Source: Umbilicaria muhlenbergii (taxonomy: Eukaryota; Ascomycota; Lecanoromycetes; Umbilicariales; Umbilicariaceae). From it: a stretch of DNA of 64,000 nucleotides. Shown here piece by piece: positions 44,228 to 56,272 of the stretch; position 1 is the stretch's first letter, and every line of letters begins with the position of its first letter. A program made the translations under genes and the position numbers. Location of the stretch: assembly GCA_000611775.1 (NCBI GenBank), contig KK106987.1:558001-622000 (forward strand), read 5' to 3'. The notes beneath the pieces were generated by a model that searched no databases, had not been told where the DNA came from, and saw only the letters and a list, made by a program, of their open reading frames with translations.

Positions 44228-46159
44228 TCAGTCTATGTCACTGCCATAATCGGCAGCAAACTCCATCACTATCCATTCACAGAACTTGTTCCACTCAGTC
44301 CTCCATTCGTGCATCCGCGACGCCCTCACGCCATTGCCCGATAAGCCGTTCTTGATGTCCCTCACCCATTCTTTGGTGGTCTGATCAGGAGCAAAGGCCG
44401 CATATCGAACACTGTTCTCGGCGAGAGATCCGAGGCCTTCCAGACCAAGGTTCTCCCATCCCTGTAACGCCTGCCAAAAATCATGCGTCAAGCCATTTTT
44501 GCCATGGCCCAGGATGGCTGGGTCGTCGTTGCTAAGAGAACACGACACTCCACGAGCGAGGAGAGCTGGCAACGGATGCGAGAGTATTGAGCTTGTTAGC
44601 CTCAACACCTCGTTTGAGATCGGACATGATTCGATCAAGATTGACTTGGCTTTAACTTGCTCGATCAGCAGAGGGTGTTTATATAGAGAGAAGGCGTGCC
44701 CAATACGGCGTGTCCCGAGTAGAATCGCATCAAAAAGATTCTCGTCAGTCTCGTCGCCATCCCCAAGGCACTCGCCAGCATGGAAGAAGAACGGCATCTC
44801 CAGTCCTTCTTCAACGCATCTCTTCCGAAACCAGAATAACTCAGGAGTAAGATCCGCTAATGGTCGACCCATATCTTCCTGACCTACAAGGTCGAACCCG
44901 GCGATTAGATCGGGGTAAGCTTGTTTCGCTGAGATACAATTCTTCATGCTCTCAACGATATCTCTTTTGCCGAAGCTCCTTAGGGTGGTCCAGATGAAGC
45001 GGCAGCCCCAGAAACCATTGCCGTCGTCTGAACTTTGAAACTTCTCGACTTCCTCGCCAAAGACTCGAAACATCTCCTCGTAGCCATCTTCAGGGTCCTC
45101 GCAGCCGGCTTTTCTGTACTCGAAATGGAATGCTAACCTGAAATCTACCCACCGTACGCCGTCGACCATTAGTTCCTTTAGCATATGTCTTATCGAAGCC
45201 CGAAAGATTGGCTCGTAAAAGATGAGCGATTTCAATATAGGGAAGCATAGTGCAAACTTTTGCCATATCTCGTGGAGTCCAAGGTGGTGCTCAAGTGAGT
45301 CCTGCGATGTGATGGTACACCTATCGCTGAGCCAAGCCTTAAACCCAGCACGTCCATGTTCCGGAAAGCTCTCTGCTGCCTCTTTCATGGAGACAAGCTG
45401 CCCTGATTGGTACTCTTTACTCCATATCGACGCAGCACCCGATGGCAGCGACTTGGCGTATTTGAACGAGACGACCACTTTGTCCCGCGCTTCTGAGCTT
45501 TGCAGCGCCTGGTTTGCCTTCATACACATGCCCCCAGTGCCCAGTGCTTCATCGATTAGCCACTCCACGTCAATCATAGCATCCATATGGGCATGTAGTA
45601 AAGCTCCCTTGGGCATCTTCCGTATTATCTGCCATAGTTTCGTCGTCTCCATCCTCTCTCTCGCCAGGCTGAACATCATACCCGGGAAAACGCTACCATC
45701 CCCTTCTTTTCCCTCCTTGGCTAAGCTGTCCTCATAATCTTTGGTCCACACTGTCCGGCGCTCCTCGGCACGGATACGGGAGGCTATGGCACAGGCTTCG
45801 GCAGCCATTGGTGATAGCGATGAACGAAAAGCAGCATCGGAGCGTGATTGTTTTTCTTGCTCTATGAGTGCTGCGCGGCCTTGTAGATACTTCTGGATGA
45901 AAAGATCGCCGATCTGGGGCAGGCCTTCCTCGAGCTCCCAGTCTGAGATGTCCCCTTCTGATTCGGAGCGCCCAGGTGACTCCATGACTCTGATTGGAGA
46001 GACGAAGACACTTGGGTGGAGTTCTTGGTCCGCGTCGGCGCGGAAGACACACCCCTGCGAAGTGTGGAACGTAGAGCGAGATACAATATGGCAGAGCTTG
46101 GATGCTATGCGATCTAAGGGCCTAGCAATAGAGCTGTATTGTCGACGCTGCTCCCACAC
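44228..46159 (-). CDS. Adenosine deaminase-family enzyme (ADGF/CECR1-like)
   Basis: Intronless ORF of 643 residues. Metal-dependent amidohydrolase motifs are in the expected order: LLHAHMDAM (zinc-binding HxH) near residue 190, VRWVDFRLAF in the middle, FFFHAGECLGDGDETDENLFDA (His, then Glu) around 465, RRIGHAF, ESCPISNEVL near 520, and SNDDPAILG (catalytic Asp pair) near 560. The overall layout resembles the fungal CECR1/ADGF branch of adenosine deaminases, which hydrolyse adenosine to inosine; AMP deaminase-like activity cannot be excluded. The start is uncertain. From Met1 there is a 58-residue Arg/Ser-rich extension that could be a mitochondrial presequence, whereas Met59 (position 45985, MESPGRSESEGD) fits the usual family start. 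No secretion signal is visible. Confidence 0.87.
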   Translation of the reverse strand: MWEQRRQYSSIARPLDRIASKLCHIVSRSTFHTSQGCVFRADADQELHPSVFVSPIRVMESPGRSESEGDISDWELEEGLPQIGDLFIQKYLQGRAALIEQEKQSRSDAAFRSSLSPMAAEACAIASRIRAEERRTVWTKDYEDSLAKEGKEGDGSVFPGMMFSLARERMETTKLWQIIRKMPKGALLHAHMDAMIDVEWLIDEALGTGGMCMKANQALQSSEARDKVVVSFKYAKSLPSGAASIWSKEYQSGQLVSMKEAAESFPEHGRAGFKAWLSDRCTITSQDSLEHHLGLHEIWQKFALCFPILKSLIFYEPIFRASIRHMLKELMVDGVRWVDFRLAFHFEYRKAGCEDPEDGYEEMFRVFGEEVEKFQSSDDGNGFWGCRFIWTTLRSFGKRDIVESMKNCISAKQAYPDLIAGFDLVGQEDMGRPLADLTPELFWFRKRCVEEGLEMPFFFHAGECLGDGDETDENLFDAILLGTRRIGHAFSLYKHPLLIEQVKAKSILIESCPISNEVLRLTSSILSHPLPALLARGVSCSLSNDDPAILGHGKNGLTHDFWQALQGWENLGLEGLGSLAENSVRYAAFAPDQTTKEWVRDIKNGLSGNGVRASRMHEWRTEWNKFCEWIVMEFAADYGSDID

Positions 46160-46901
46160 TTTGGATACAGTACTGTGGGCAGATTGTTTTCAGTTACCAC
46201 CTTCTTGGTAGAAACACCGGTGGAAGTGAGACGATTCTATCGATAGAACATGAATGTACACCCTAAATGTGTTTCCCTTTCGATGCTGTTCTGTCGAAAA
46301 TAGACGGACCGTGGCTGAGGAGGCCTGCCGTACCGGGTGTCATCAACAGTGATGCTGCTTTTACAGAGCTAACATTTTAGCCAATGGATGAAGTCGAGTT
46401 TACACTGCATTAATGCAGTTGATATTTTCGTTCTGTCCGACCAGAGTTATGCCCTGACGAATGCAGAAAGCGCGAAATGAGGCGCACTGCAATTCCACAG
46501 GAGAGCAGACTGTATGTAGACAGTAGTGCTCAAGGCCCTTCCTCGCTACCAACCAACTCTTAGTTGTTCGCAACGACGTTGTTCCAAGATCGAGCGGGCT
46601 TGTGTCAGTATCGGCATTCTTGACGGGTGTCTTGGATACTTTCGCTGTGCTCGCATTGAGGCTTGTTAGTGACTAAGTTATATAGACCGGGCTGCTTTAA
46701 CCACACTTGCAAAAGGAGGCTAGACGATCTGGTCAGACGTTAGGTTGTCGACGAAGGGGCCATTGATATTTCTGCTGTTCATTGGATTGGTTACATATAA
46801 GATTCGCCAATCACCCATGCCATGAACTTGGACGAAGAGCTATCCCAGCTAATCGGATCAGATGGATTAGATATCGGTTATCAGCGAGCTCTCGCAGGCG
46901 C
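46160..46901. other. Intergenic region between deaminase and DUF2237 genes
   Basis: 742 bp upstream of the deaminase gene. No recognisable ORF, repeat or RNA gene. Confidence 0.5.
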
Positions 46902-47675
46902 TCAATGCGTCTCCCTGACAGCGCCACCGGGCTTATCACTTGGCGTCACTGGCCCTGTCGCCGATTTCCCCCGCTCTCCACCAAGCTCTCCCTCGGCAGC
47001 AAATTTCTTTAAGTCGTCCATGCTGATTCCGTTGCTCAGCGCACTCTCATCCGTAGCGTGGAGGAAAACCCTAGAGCAGGCACCCATCTATCAGTCACGT
47101 GCGCAGCATCACAGAGCGAGCTGATCCGCCGGGAAGGAGTCGGAAAGGCAATGCATACTTCGGCACGATAGGGTCACCGTCCCCTTTCCTTGCATCAAAG
47201 GCCTCCTTCCATCTGTTCGTGCACAAGCACCATTTACACCCGCCTGTGAGGCCGATGCTCCGAAGGTCGTTGCCACGGGAGGCGGAGAAGTCGAGAAACT
47301 CGTTTGTCACGAGGCCTATGGGTTCGTGCCCGTCAGCCAATTGTGCTGCCTTGAAGCGTCTCCGAAAGAGCGGGGTGTACCGGCCACCGCGTGGTTGCCC
47401 TTGTCTTCAGGCCCGGTTCGACAATAGCCGTCCCGATAAAAGCCAGTCAATGGCTGTTTCGAGAAGAGCGCAAGCGGCTTCTTGAGGACTGGCAATGAAG
47501 AATTCCGTCAGTGGATTCCCTCAACAGATTGAACGTACAACAATATGATGTTTGTCGATTATCTCCGGCCAAGATCACCCTCATAGGAGCATTTGCAGCG
47601 TAACAGTTTTGTATTGAACGATTCTCGTAGCTTGCACGCACCATTGAGATTGTGATTGCTCGGTTTGGTCGCCAT
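46902..47675 (-). CDS. DUF2237 domain protein
   Basis: Four exons, complement(46902-47070, 47159-47315, 47381-47488, 47642-47675), encode 155 residues. The joined protein begins MATKPSNHNLNVLKKPLALF and shows the whole DUF2237 pattern: QPLTGFYRDGYCRTGPEDKG, then NEFLDFSASRGNDL, then CKWCLCTNRWKEAFDA, then VFLHATDESALSNGISMDDL and a charged helix. The conserved Cys in GYC and CKWCLC are present. Each intron junction restores a family block, which supports the model although no single exon is longer than 169 nt. Intron 1 is 153 nt, the others 65 and 88. The domain occurs in bacteria and fungi and has no established biochemical role. Confidence 0.88.
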
Positions 47676-49229
47676 GAGATGGTATGCTACGTACGCTGCA
47701 AGTACTGGGCAAGTGAGGATGAAAAACACGTAGGTGAGGCTTCTAGGTTGCATGGTGAAAACATATCCACTCTACGGTACGGAGTACTCGGTTCGTTCCA
47801 ACGGCTACCTCACCTTACCTTACTTTACAACAATGCAGTCATGACGTCGCTGCTTTTTGGAGACTGATCGGAGCTTGCGGGGCATTGGGGCCGATCGCCA
47901 TCATCCCTGCGGGTTCTCTTGTACCTTGCAGCCCTACTCTAATCGGGTGCGGTACTCGTCCACAGTAGAGTACCTTGTACACTTAGAGGTAAGATGAAAC
48001 CAAGGACGAAAATCCATCCGCAAGCACTAATGGACACATGCCAGCAGGAAGGTAAATACAATATTGAATGGTACGTTCCGGATCATAGCACGGAGTACGA
48101 GGACGAGGACTCGTATCGTATCTCCACGTGCTCCACTCGATAAGGAGGACGTAGCGAGGTGGCAGCTCGCCCCGCCCGTCGTGATACGAGGCTGACAGTC
48201 CGACAATCCTCCGCGTCCAACTCTATTCCGTAGCATCCTGAAACTGGAAAACGGACACGGCTGGGGGGGAAGATGGGCAATAGTGAGCAGCGGGTACAAG
48301 TTCAACTAGAGCGTACAAACCAACATACTTCAACGACAACAGTATGACACAACACTCTTTGGTCGGTAGGGCTACCGTTGACAATAACAAATGGTAGTCG
48401 TAAGTAAGATTGGTCACTCGGAGGATTCTGGGGATTCTGGGGATTCTCAGTACCTTAGTATCGGATCAACGAAAAGCGCCTGGTTACTCGTATTCATTAG
48501 ATGAAACCAAGAGCGTAGACTCTTTCCCCGGTCGGAACACCGGCTCTTCCTCGTCCCAGACCTGACCCCTACTTTGATGGTGCCGCTCGCCTGAGACGCG
48601 GGCGATGAGGAGGCAGAAGCACGAATCCGACGCAGATCCTTTACCTCTGCGATACATCTTCTCGAAAGCTTAGGGTACATCTCCCCATCCGTTGAGAGGG
48701 CACTCTCCCGACTCGAACAGTCCCGGCGTCGCACTCCGTTGCGTTTGAGTACTCGTAGAGTTACGAGTCTCCTATCCCTCTACTGACAATCCTGTACTGT
48801 TCCTGACATCGTTCACATTTATCACTGTGGGGTGACCAGGAGCGCATGCCTCGATGTCGGCGAGATCGGGTGGCTGGCTGCGATGAGCTGCGCTGGGCTT
48901 GAATTTGACGAGCACCGATTCGCCGGCGCTGGCGGACCGGGCCACACCAAACACCATGCTGGGACTGAGGACCTTTTTGGCAGCGCCAGTCTGCGACCAC
49001 AACGAGGCCGCAAAGCCGCAAGCCTTGCACCGCGAGTGGCTACGCGAGTTGCTACGCGAGTCGCGACCGATCCCATGCCAGTCTCGGCCGAAGCCTTGCC
49101 CAGCTTGGGCATCGGCACAGTGGTCCACGCTGCGCCCACTTGACTGCCAGTCCCAGTCGCCCCGCCGGGACATGCTCCATGCTGGTGGTGAACGAACCTG
49201 GTGGGTTGCTTCTGCGAGGCACCCTGACG

Positions 49230-49285
49230 CCTGATGCCTGACGGCTGACGGCTGACGGCTGATGGCTGATGCATTGATGGCTGAT
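49230..49285. repeat. Tandem octamer-like repeat CTGACGG/CTGATGG
   Basis: About seven imperfect copies of a 7-8-nt unit alternating CTGACGG and CTGATGG. Confidence 0.8.
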
Positions 49286-49780
49286 CCCGTCATGCTGATG
49301 ATTGCTGACCGTCTTGGATCAAGTACTGTTGTTGTATCCGTCGTCCACTCTTCTTCCTCTTGTACTCCATGTCGGAGCCACCCTGGATGGAAGGGGCATT
49401 GTTGCCCACGAGCTCAGATCACGAACGCTGCCAGCCTGCTACGTAGATGTAGGGACAAAGCGAAGTGATCGCGCTGCTCCCGCTCCCGCTCCCGCTCTGA
49501 TTTCTGCGCCGGCTCCGACTGCTCTAGTGTCTGGGCTCAAGCGTAGGGACAAAGCAAGTCGGAGGCCTCAGCTGAGCATTCCCTCGACGACTGACCAAGC
49601 AAGAAAGATCAGGCAAACGCTCATTGTAGAGGTACTCAAAACCACCCAAAACCACCCATCTCTGCGCTCTCCAGACCACGGGTGGCATGTTTGATCGTCA
49701 TGCTTGACTTGTCGGCAGACGGTCCCCAGTCGGAGATTGCCACTTGTTTGGTCCGCTGGCCTGTCGGGGGTGTCTCTAGG

Positions 49781-49813
49781 TGGGTGGGTGGGTGGGTGTG
49801 GTGTGGGTGTGTA
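49781..49813. repeat. GGGT/GGTGT microsatellite, G-quadruplex-prone
   Basis: Four GGGT units followed by GTGTGGTGTGGGTGTGT. Several G-triplets on the plus strand could stack into a quadruplex. Confidence 0.8.
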
Positions 49814-50341
49814 CAAAGCAGTTACCTCCAAGTGCATTGCTAGGAAGGCGTAAATCAAATCCCTGGATCAGGCGGCATCTGAGTGGATGCAAAATGACTT
49901 TGCACTTGATTTCGTGAGGCCCAGGCCAAAAAGGTTGTCTACTTTCGTCACATATACCCGCAGCTCGAGAACGAAAAGGAAGACGGCCCCGCCTGAGCCT
50001 GGGCTTCTGTATTTACTGCGGTATTGCAGATACGCCTGCAGAGGTGGTGGATGTGAATAGGGATAGATCATGGAGGGTGGAAGGTGTATCACGTATGATG
50101 TATCATGTCCCATGTATCTCGAATCTCGCCCCTCGTATCCCGTGACACTCATTAATGGGCTGAATGGCATTTGAAAAGGGCAAGATTCTTGGAGATCTTG
50201 CATCGCCTTACTTTGTACTTTGTACCTTATTATTCGTGCCTTACCCTGCAGGACAATCAGGCCTGGTTAGGTGTAGCTGTGCACCGCGATTAGGCTTTCG
50301 GCGGAAACTCAGTACCTTTTGTCCCCACCCCATCACTCCAA

Positions 50342-50370
50342 GTCTCCGTCTCCGTCTCCGTCTCCGTTTC
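50342..50370. repeat. GTCTCC hexanucleotide repeat
   Basis: Four to five copies of GTCTCC degrading into TTTCCATCTCCATC, about 280 bp upstream of the ELL start, on the coding strand a pyrimidine-rich leader. Confidence 0.85.
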
Positions 50371-50651
50371 CATCTCCATCTTCAGTCTTTCCCATTCTTC
50401 CCCGTCCACATCCACCATCCCTCTACACAGACTGCCTTTGGTCCTCCTTGATCGACTTGCTGAAGCTCTGCATTCTCCCATTCATCCATTCCTTCACCCC
50501 TGTTGTTGATGTCAAATACCTTCACAGCAGCTCAATGTTGTTTGGTGAATGGGATCCCGTAACGGAGCGGTAACCCGTCATCACGGAGTCATATCTACAA
50601 CACCACCACACAGCTCTACGAACACAACCACAACTCTTCGATTCTCGCAAA

Positions 50652-53018
50652 ATGGATCCTCTACTCGCCCCCAAGAGCGGCATAGCTCTACTAGGAGCTC
50701 CCAATGCCGACGCCAAATGCTCCAAACCGGACACCAAATCCACCCAGGTCATGCGGTTGGACCTAGCAGAGGGCATGTTCAGCGAGCTCTTAAAAAGCGT
50801 TCGTAGCGGTGGAAAGGGCATACATATTTCTTTTGGAAAGGCCCCAGTAAGTGTTCCTACCACTGTTTACTCGCTCGCTGGAAATACAGCGGCTAATGGC
50901 AGTCATGTTCATAGACACTCCACTACGGGACGAAAACACAACAGCTCACTGCCACGCCCTCGGCCTTTAGTCAGGAACTTTACAGCCAATCTTCGGACAG
51001 AAAAGACGAACTTAGCTTCGCCGGCCGGATCAGCCATAATCTCGGAACGGTGAAGGTAGAGGATGTCACGGCGGGAACTGATGCAGCCTTGCTCCAGCTA
51101 ACGAGCCGCTTGCATTCGATCGAAAAGGCCAAAGAGTCTAGAAAGTAAGACGCTATAGCACCCACTTCTATCGTCCAAGTCAATGTTCTCTTACTTACAT
51201 GGTCTGGTCAATAGAACCGTCTTTGTGTCGGACAACTCCAAATTACCTCCAGTGAAAGGCGAGAAAAGGACCCAAAAAAAGCCCGGCTCACTAGCGTTTA
51301 TAAAAGGCAACCACCGACAACAGTTCAACGACGCTACGACTCGCTCGATGCCTACCAGTCCCACCCTCGGAGCCTCTCGCCCTCCACTGACCCTTGGCAC
51401 CGGTCCGACATCAGTACCCACCCTCCCCGACGAGAAGTCCGCGAAGCTCAAAGCGTTGCGGTCACCTTTGATTCACCTCCTTGCTGTCCGGCCAGTCTCC
51501 GAGAGGTTTCTTGCACAAAAGACACACTGTACTGTCGAAGAGTGTCTGAACGTGCTCCAGAAGGTTGGCAAGCAGGCACGTCTAGACTCCTCGAAGTGGG
51601 ATTTGACGGATCGAACTTACAAGGAACTGGATGTATGGGAATTCAATTACCCCAATCTGGAAGATCGACAGGCAGCCATCGACCATGCTGTCTCTGCTTT
51701 CGATCGTTTACGTCTTTCACGTGAAGAGAAGGTCTGGCAAATGCTTCTCCCTCGGGAAGAGCGAGGAAAAGGGAAGATCTTATCCAAGCTCCAACTTCAT
51801 GGCGGTCCGATTCACAAGAGCAACACTCCTAGGATCCACGTAGAAGCTACCGATGACGCTGTCGATGGATATGGAACTGCCCACGATAGCGACGCCGGGA
51901 ACGGTCGACTTGCGCCCAACGACGCCCCTTCAATGGCACGTTCACACTCTCAGGACTCTTTCAAAAAGACCAGAGTCAGCGAGAAGGAGGCACAGTCGAA
52001 ACGTTTACTCTCAAAGAATCCAAAGAAGCTTCCACCGGCCGCCAAGGTTAAAGAAGTGAAATCTGTTGTGAAAAAAGATTTGAAGAATGAGGCGAGCGCA
52101 CCTCCGCGAAAGATCAAGTCTGCTGAGTTTGTTGATGACTCTGATGAAGATGCTGAGATGGAGGACACAATTACGTTGGAGGCAAAGCCGACGAAGCCGC
52201 CGGAGGGCCTCGGAGGGGCAGAGAAGCAATCAAAGCAGGCAGATAGGACGACGAAGCAGCAGCTGCAACCACCTCGTCCATCAGATAGGGTTGGAAAGTC
52301 CATCGTTAAAGAGTCCGACAACAAGAAGAAACCGATGGCAACGTCGACCCATCCCAGTGACTCACAGCAAGGTTCATCGTCTTCGAACAGATCCGCATCC
52401 ACCCATAGATACTCAGATGCAAGTCAGTCATCAACGTCCATGAGGAAGACCCTCTCCCGCCAACGAACCACCAGCTCGCCTCACAAGCCATCGCCCCTCG
52501 GCTCTTCTCCCCCTACCAACGCCTCAGACCTTGACCACGATGCTCCATCATATTTGGCGTCATCGTCTTCCTCCTCTCCTCTGATCACGCAACGCCCCGA
52601 TGCTGCAGCAGCAACAACGCCAACGCATCGTCCCGGTGTCGCCCGCATCGTTCAAAAACCTCCCAAAGCCGCCTCCGCGCATTCGCTCAAACGCAAAGCC
52701 AGTGATCCCCACTCCGACATCCATACCTACGACGTATCTACCACGGGCGGTCCAACTAACCCGGCAAAGCGGCACCAGACATCGGCCAGATCCCCTCCCA
52801 CATCCGACAGCAGCAGCAGCAGCATCTCACCACCTTCTCGTAACGCGACGATAGAATTGGCCAAGAAGTTTAAGACTTTCCACGCCAAGTATGAGAAGTT
52901 GTACCGCGAGGTATCGAGCTCACCGGAACCGCCGCAGGAGAAGTTCGAGGTGGTGTTGAGGATGCATGAGAGACTGATGTCGATGAAGACGGAGATTGCC
53001 AAAGGTGTCTCGGTGTAG
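50652..53018 (+). CDS. ELL: RNA polymerase II elongation factor ELL
   Basis: Join 50652-50846, 50945-51144, 51215-53018 gives 732 residues with introns of 98 and 70 nt. The N-terminal ELL domain runs through all three exons: MDPLLAPKSGIALLG, RLDLAEGMFSELLKS, ISFGKAP joined to LTATPSAFSQELYSQSS, DELSFAGRISHNLGTVK, and later LIHLLAVRPVSERFLAQKTH with the winged-helix-like KWDLTDRTYKELDVWEFNYP. Residues about 340-660 are Lys/Ser/Pro-rich and disordered, with a likely nuclear signal (LKRKASD). The C-terminus (LAKKFKTFHAKYEKLYREVS, then EKFEVVLRMHERLMSMKTEI) is the occludin/ELL helical hairpin. ELL suppresses transient pausing of Pol II. In fission yeast it partners with Eaf1; an EAF partner here is inferred. 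Confidence 0.9.
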
Positions 53019-53917
53019 GAAGTGCGGATAATGGCTGTTCCTCTTGCGAGTGCTGCTTGCACATACTATTATGAGGCACTCGTGTGCGCTTGATTTCGAT
53101 ATCTCGATGCATTGTATCTTACCAGGAGGCCGGAAGGCAGGAATGCAGGAATGCAGGAATGCAGGATGGCAGGGTGACAGGACGGCAGGATGGCAGGATG
53201 GCAGGAAGGCAAGGACGTAGGCAGGCAGGCAGACATTACGAGCGAGGAATTTGCAGGTATCCAGGCCCCTGTGGCGATATGCGGGTTGGATGCTGGTCAT
53301 GTTATTGTCGTTGATGCTACTGCTTTTGTTTGTCGTCACGTCTCCGAGGTCTCCTTCTCCTGCATGTACCACATGATCACCGGCTGCCCATCGTGAGGAA
53401 TTCATGAGACTTCCCTCGACAGACAATGTATTTAGCTCACTACACAAGCCGCTAGGTGGCGATGAAATTCAAAGATTGATCACCCACATACTGTCTGTAC
53501 AAGACACTACTGCAGCCACAGGGGGAGTGATGTTACAACCACGAGCAGCTCTCGATGGCGATGATACCTTTTGTCGGTGGGAAACCTGATCCCCGGCACC
53601 TTCCCCCAAGTCGACAAGAACATCGACGTCCGTGGCGGCCACGAGGCGGCTCGCCTGAAATGCAAAGAGGCCCTTGGCACATCGAACTTGGCCAGCACAG
53701 ATTGATTCTATATGGAGAGCCTGTGGGAGGTGAGGCTACGGGGTGTGTAGTGGGTATTTCATGCTTCACAAGTGAGACACGCTTCACAATGGTCAGTCGG
53801 AATGCAATTTTCTATCTACAGTCAAGCATATCGTGATCTCAACAAATCGACGCCAACGTATATTCTCCTCTCTCCGCTCGGCGCCGCCACATGTCCCCTT
53901 TAACGTGATGATTGCCT
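53019..53917. other. Convergent ELL/catalase 3' region with minisatellite
   Basis: 899 bp between converging stops, holding the 53132-53232 repeat and no gene that I can recognise. Confidence 0.5.
53132..53232. repeat. Degenerate GGCAGGAT/GGAATGCA minisatellite
   Basis: About twelve imperfect 8-9-nt units built on GCAGGA (AATGCAGG, GGCAGGAT, GGCAGGAA), ending in (GCAG)n. Confidence 0.9.
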
Positions 53918-56272
53918 CTAATAAGCCACCATGGCGCTCAAGCCATCCATCTCCCGGTCAAAGTTCCTATGGCAAGCAATGTTAAATGTGTACGCATCGA
54001 TAAAGTCCTTGGCGCCCTTGACCATGTTCAGCGTCTCCTTGAAACTCTCGGGCTTGGCCGCGCCCGCCGTCACGACGCCGTAGCTGTCGACAACATCTTG
54101 GCTCCCGGCGGTGGAAAATTGCATGCCCTGCAAGTCGCAAGCCAGCTTGACCAGCTCGACCGCTTCTCCCGTCGCGCCAATGGCCTTGAGGTGGCCAAAG
54201 GCTTCTCGGACCCAGTGGATGGCACGACCATTCTTCTTGAGAGTTTCAATGTGCGAGCCACCGGGGATGAAGATCGAGTCAAACATGGTGGAGCGCATGC
54301 CTTCAAGATTGTGGTCTGGCTGAACGCCCTTGCCGCTCTTATCTTCGCCAGCGGCAAAGATCGGTTGACGCTTTGGCCCGATGGTGAAGGGGAATGCTTT
54401 CGCGGCTGTGAGGGCAGCCTTGACCCCGTTGTAAGCAATTGGGTCATAACCGTCGGCGATGAGGATGGCAACACGACGAGAAGCGATGGTTGGCTTTTCG
54501 GGCTGCACGAAAGTCTGTGAAAGGGGCTTTGATACGTTGCCGTGGTTGGGACGCCCGGCCTTGGATGGGGTGGGGGCGCCAACAGCAACAGCAACTGATT
54601 GGGCAAGCTCGAGGTCGATTTCGGTAAGACGCTCGACCATGCGCTCATAGACAATGGGGTCATCGCAGTGGTCAAGCTCAAAACTCAGGGCCGCGACTAT
54701 GTGTGCCTTCTCGGGCGGTGACATCGAGTTGTAGAAGAGCTGCGCTTGATTAAAGTGTTCCTGGAACTTCTTGGTCTTGAGACGCTGCTTGATGCCAGCT
54801 ACCTTCTGGGGGTACTCGAGGTAGCCGCCTTCAGAGGCCTTGGCAGGTGGCACTGCCTCTTTACGATTGGGCCAGTAGTTGATGGAACCAGCGGTGATCT
54901 TGTGGCGAAGCTGTCCATCGCGCTGGTGGTTCATGACCGGGCAGATAGGACGATTGATGGGCAGCTCTTGCCAATTGATACCCAGTCTCGATAATTGAGT
55001 GTCAAAGTAGCTGAAGTTACGACCTGCGCAGGGTTAGTCAGGTAATGTTCACCCGGCAGATCCATCACAAGAAGTCTTACCTTGTAGAAGCGGGTCATCA
55101 GAGAATCCGATACCTGGCACAACGTGGCTCGTGCAGAAAGCGACTTGCTCCGTCTGGGTGAAGAATTCATCGATGTTGCGGTTGAGCTCGAGCTCACCAA
55201 TGTAGCGGACTGGAACAAGCTCCTCTGGCCAAACCTTGGTAGCATCAAGGATGTCGAATTCAAAGTTATCTTGGTCTGACTCCTTGAGGACCTGAATCCC
55301 GAACTTCCACTTCGGGAAGACGCCCATGCTGATAGCCTCCATCAGATCCTTGCGGTGGAAGTCAGGATCTTGTCCTGATAACTTCAAGGCCTCGTCCCAC
55401 ACGAAGGAGTGAACGCCTAGCTCAGGGGTGAAGTGGAACTTGACGAAATGTCGTTCATTCTTTGCGTTCTGCAGAGTGTAGGTATTGACACCGAAACCTT
55501 GCATCATACGGAAAGACCGAGGAATCGTACGGTCAGACATGGCCCACATGAACATGTGGGTTGCTTCTGAGTGAAGGTACTGGAAATCCCAGAAATTGTT
55601 GTGTGCAGACTGAGCTTGCGGGACCTCCGTGTCGGGTTCCGGCTTTCCGGCATGGATGACGTCTGGAAATTTCATAGCGTCCTGGATGAAGAAGACTGGA
55701 ATGTTGTTGCCAACAATGTCCCAATTACCCTCCTCGGTATAGAACTTGACGGCAAAGCCACGGACATCCCGGACTGTATCCGCACTGCCTCGACTGCCCA
55801 GGACGGTCGAGAAGCGAACGAAAACCGGAGTGGTTCGAGAAGTGTCGGTTAACACACCGGCACAAGTCACATCTTCTGCGCTCTCGTACAGTTTAAAATG
55901 GCCAAAGGCGCCGGAACCACGAGCGTGAACAACACGTTCCGGGATTCGTTCATGGTCGAAGCGGTGGATCTAAAAGGAAAAGAGAGAGGTCAGTCAATGG
56001 CTTCGCCACCGGGGTGGTGAAGAGAGGGGACCACTCACCTTCTCACGACCGTGGAAGTCCTCGAGTAGCGACGGTCCCACATGGTCGTCAGTGCTAGCGG
56101 TCAACCAGTCATCTGTATTGCTAATCTTTGTACCAAAGTCGGTCGTGATTCTGGCATTTTTATCCTCGACATAGTTGTGATTATCTTTGGCCAAATCAGC
56201 CAACTTGGCATTCGTCTGTGCACCAGTCATGTTGGCGACTTTCTGGAGTCCGCTTGAGATGGTGGACGCCAT
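53918..56272 (-). CDS. Large-subunit (clade 2) heme catalase with C-terminal DJ-1/PfpI-like domain
   Basis: Exons complement(53918-55023, 55081-55969, 56039-56272) give 742 residues, typical for large catalases rather than the 500-residue kind. The active-site His lies in ERVVHARG (residue 93), the distal Asn in DIVGNN (about 166), and the heme-ligand Tyr in [14 protein letters not shown] (about 380). [17 protein letters not shown] and [17 protein letters not shown] are further family signatures. After about residue 580 a flavodoxin-like DJ-1/PfpI domain follows ([29 protein letters not shown]), as in fungal CatA/CatB/Cat-1 enzymes. No signal peptide is evident, so it is probably cytosolic or spore-type, decomposing hydrogen peroxide. 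Introns are 57 and 69 nt. Confidence 0.95.

Larger units (their letters stand above)
47676..50651. other. 3-kb divergent intergenic region rich in unrelated short tandem repeats
   Basis: Between DUF2237 (-) and ELL (+) I found no gene. It holds GTACCTTAC/TACGGAGTAC motifs (47778-47835, 48090-48098, 50212-50250) and at least five different simple repeats: a TACGCGAGT-based array (49031-49066), TGACGGC/TGATGGC (49230-49285), CTCCCG (49476-49498), GGGT (49781-49813) and GTCTCC (50342-50370). ORFs that appear here are translations of these repeats. Confidence 0.55.

Noticed and set aside
45222-45737. 171-codon plus-strand ORF
   Set aside because: Entirely antisense to the intronless deaminase gene; mirror of its codon bias.
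48772-49293. 150-173-codon minus-strand ORFs
   Set aside because: Translations of simple repeats (SRSNSRSHS, RHQASG types); no start context or homology.
51950-52402. 150-codon minus-strand ORF
   Set aside because: Mirror image of the low-complexity middle of ELL.
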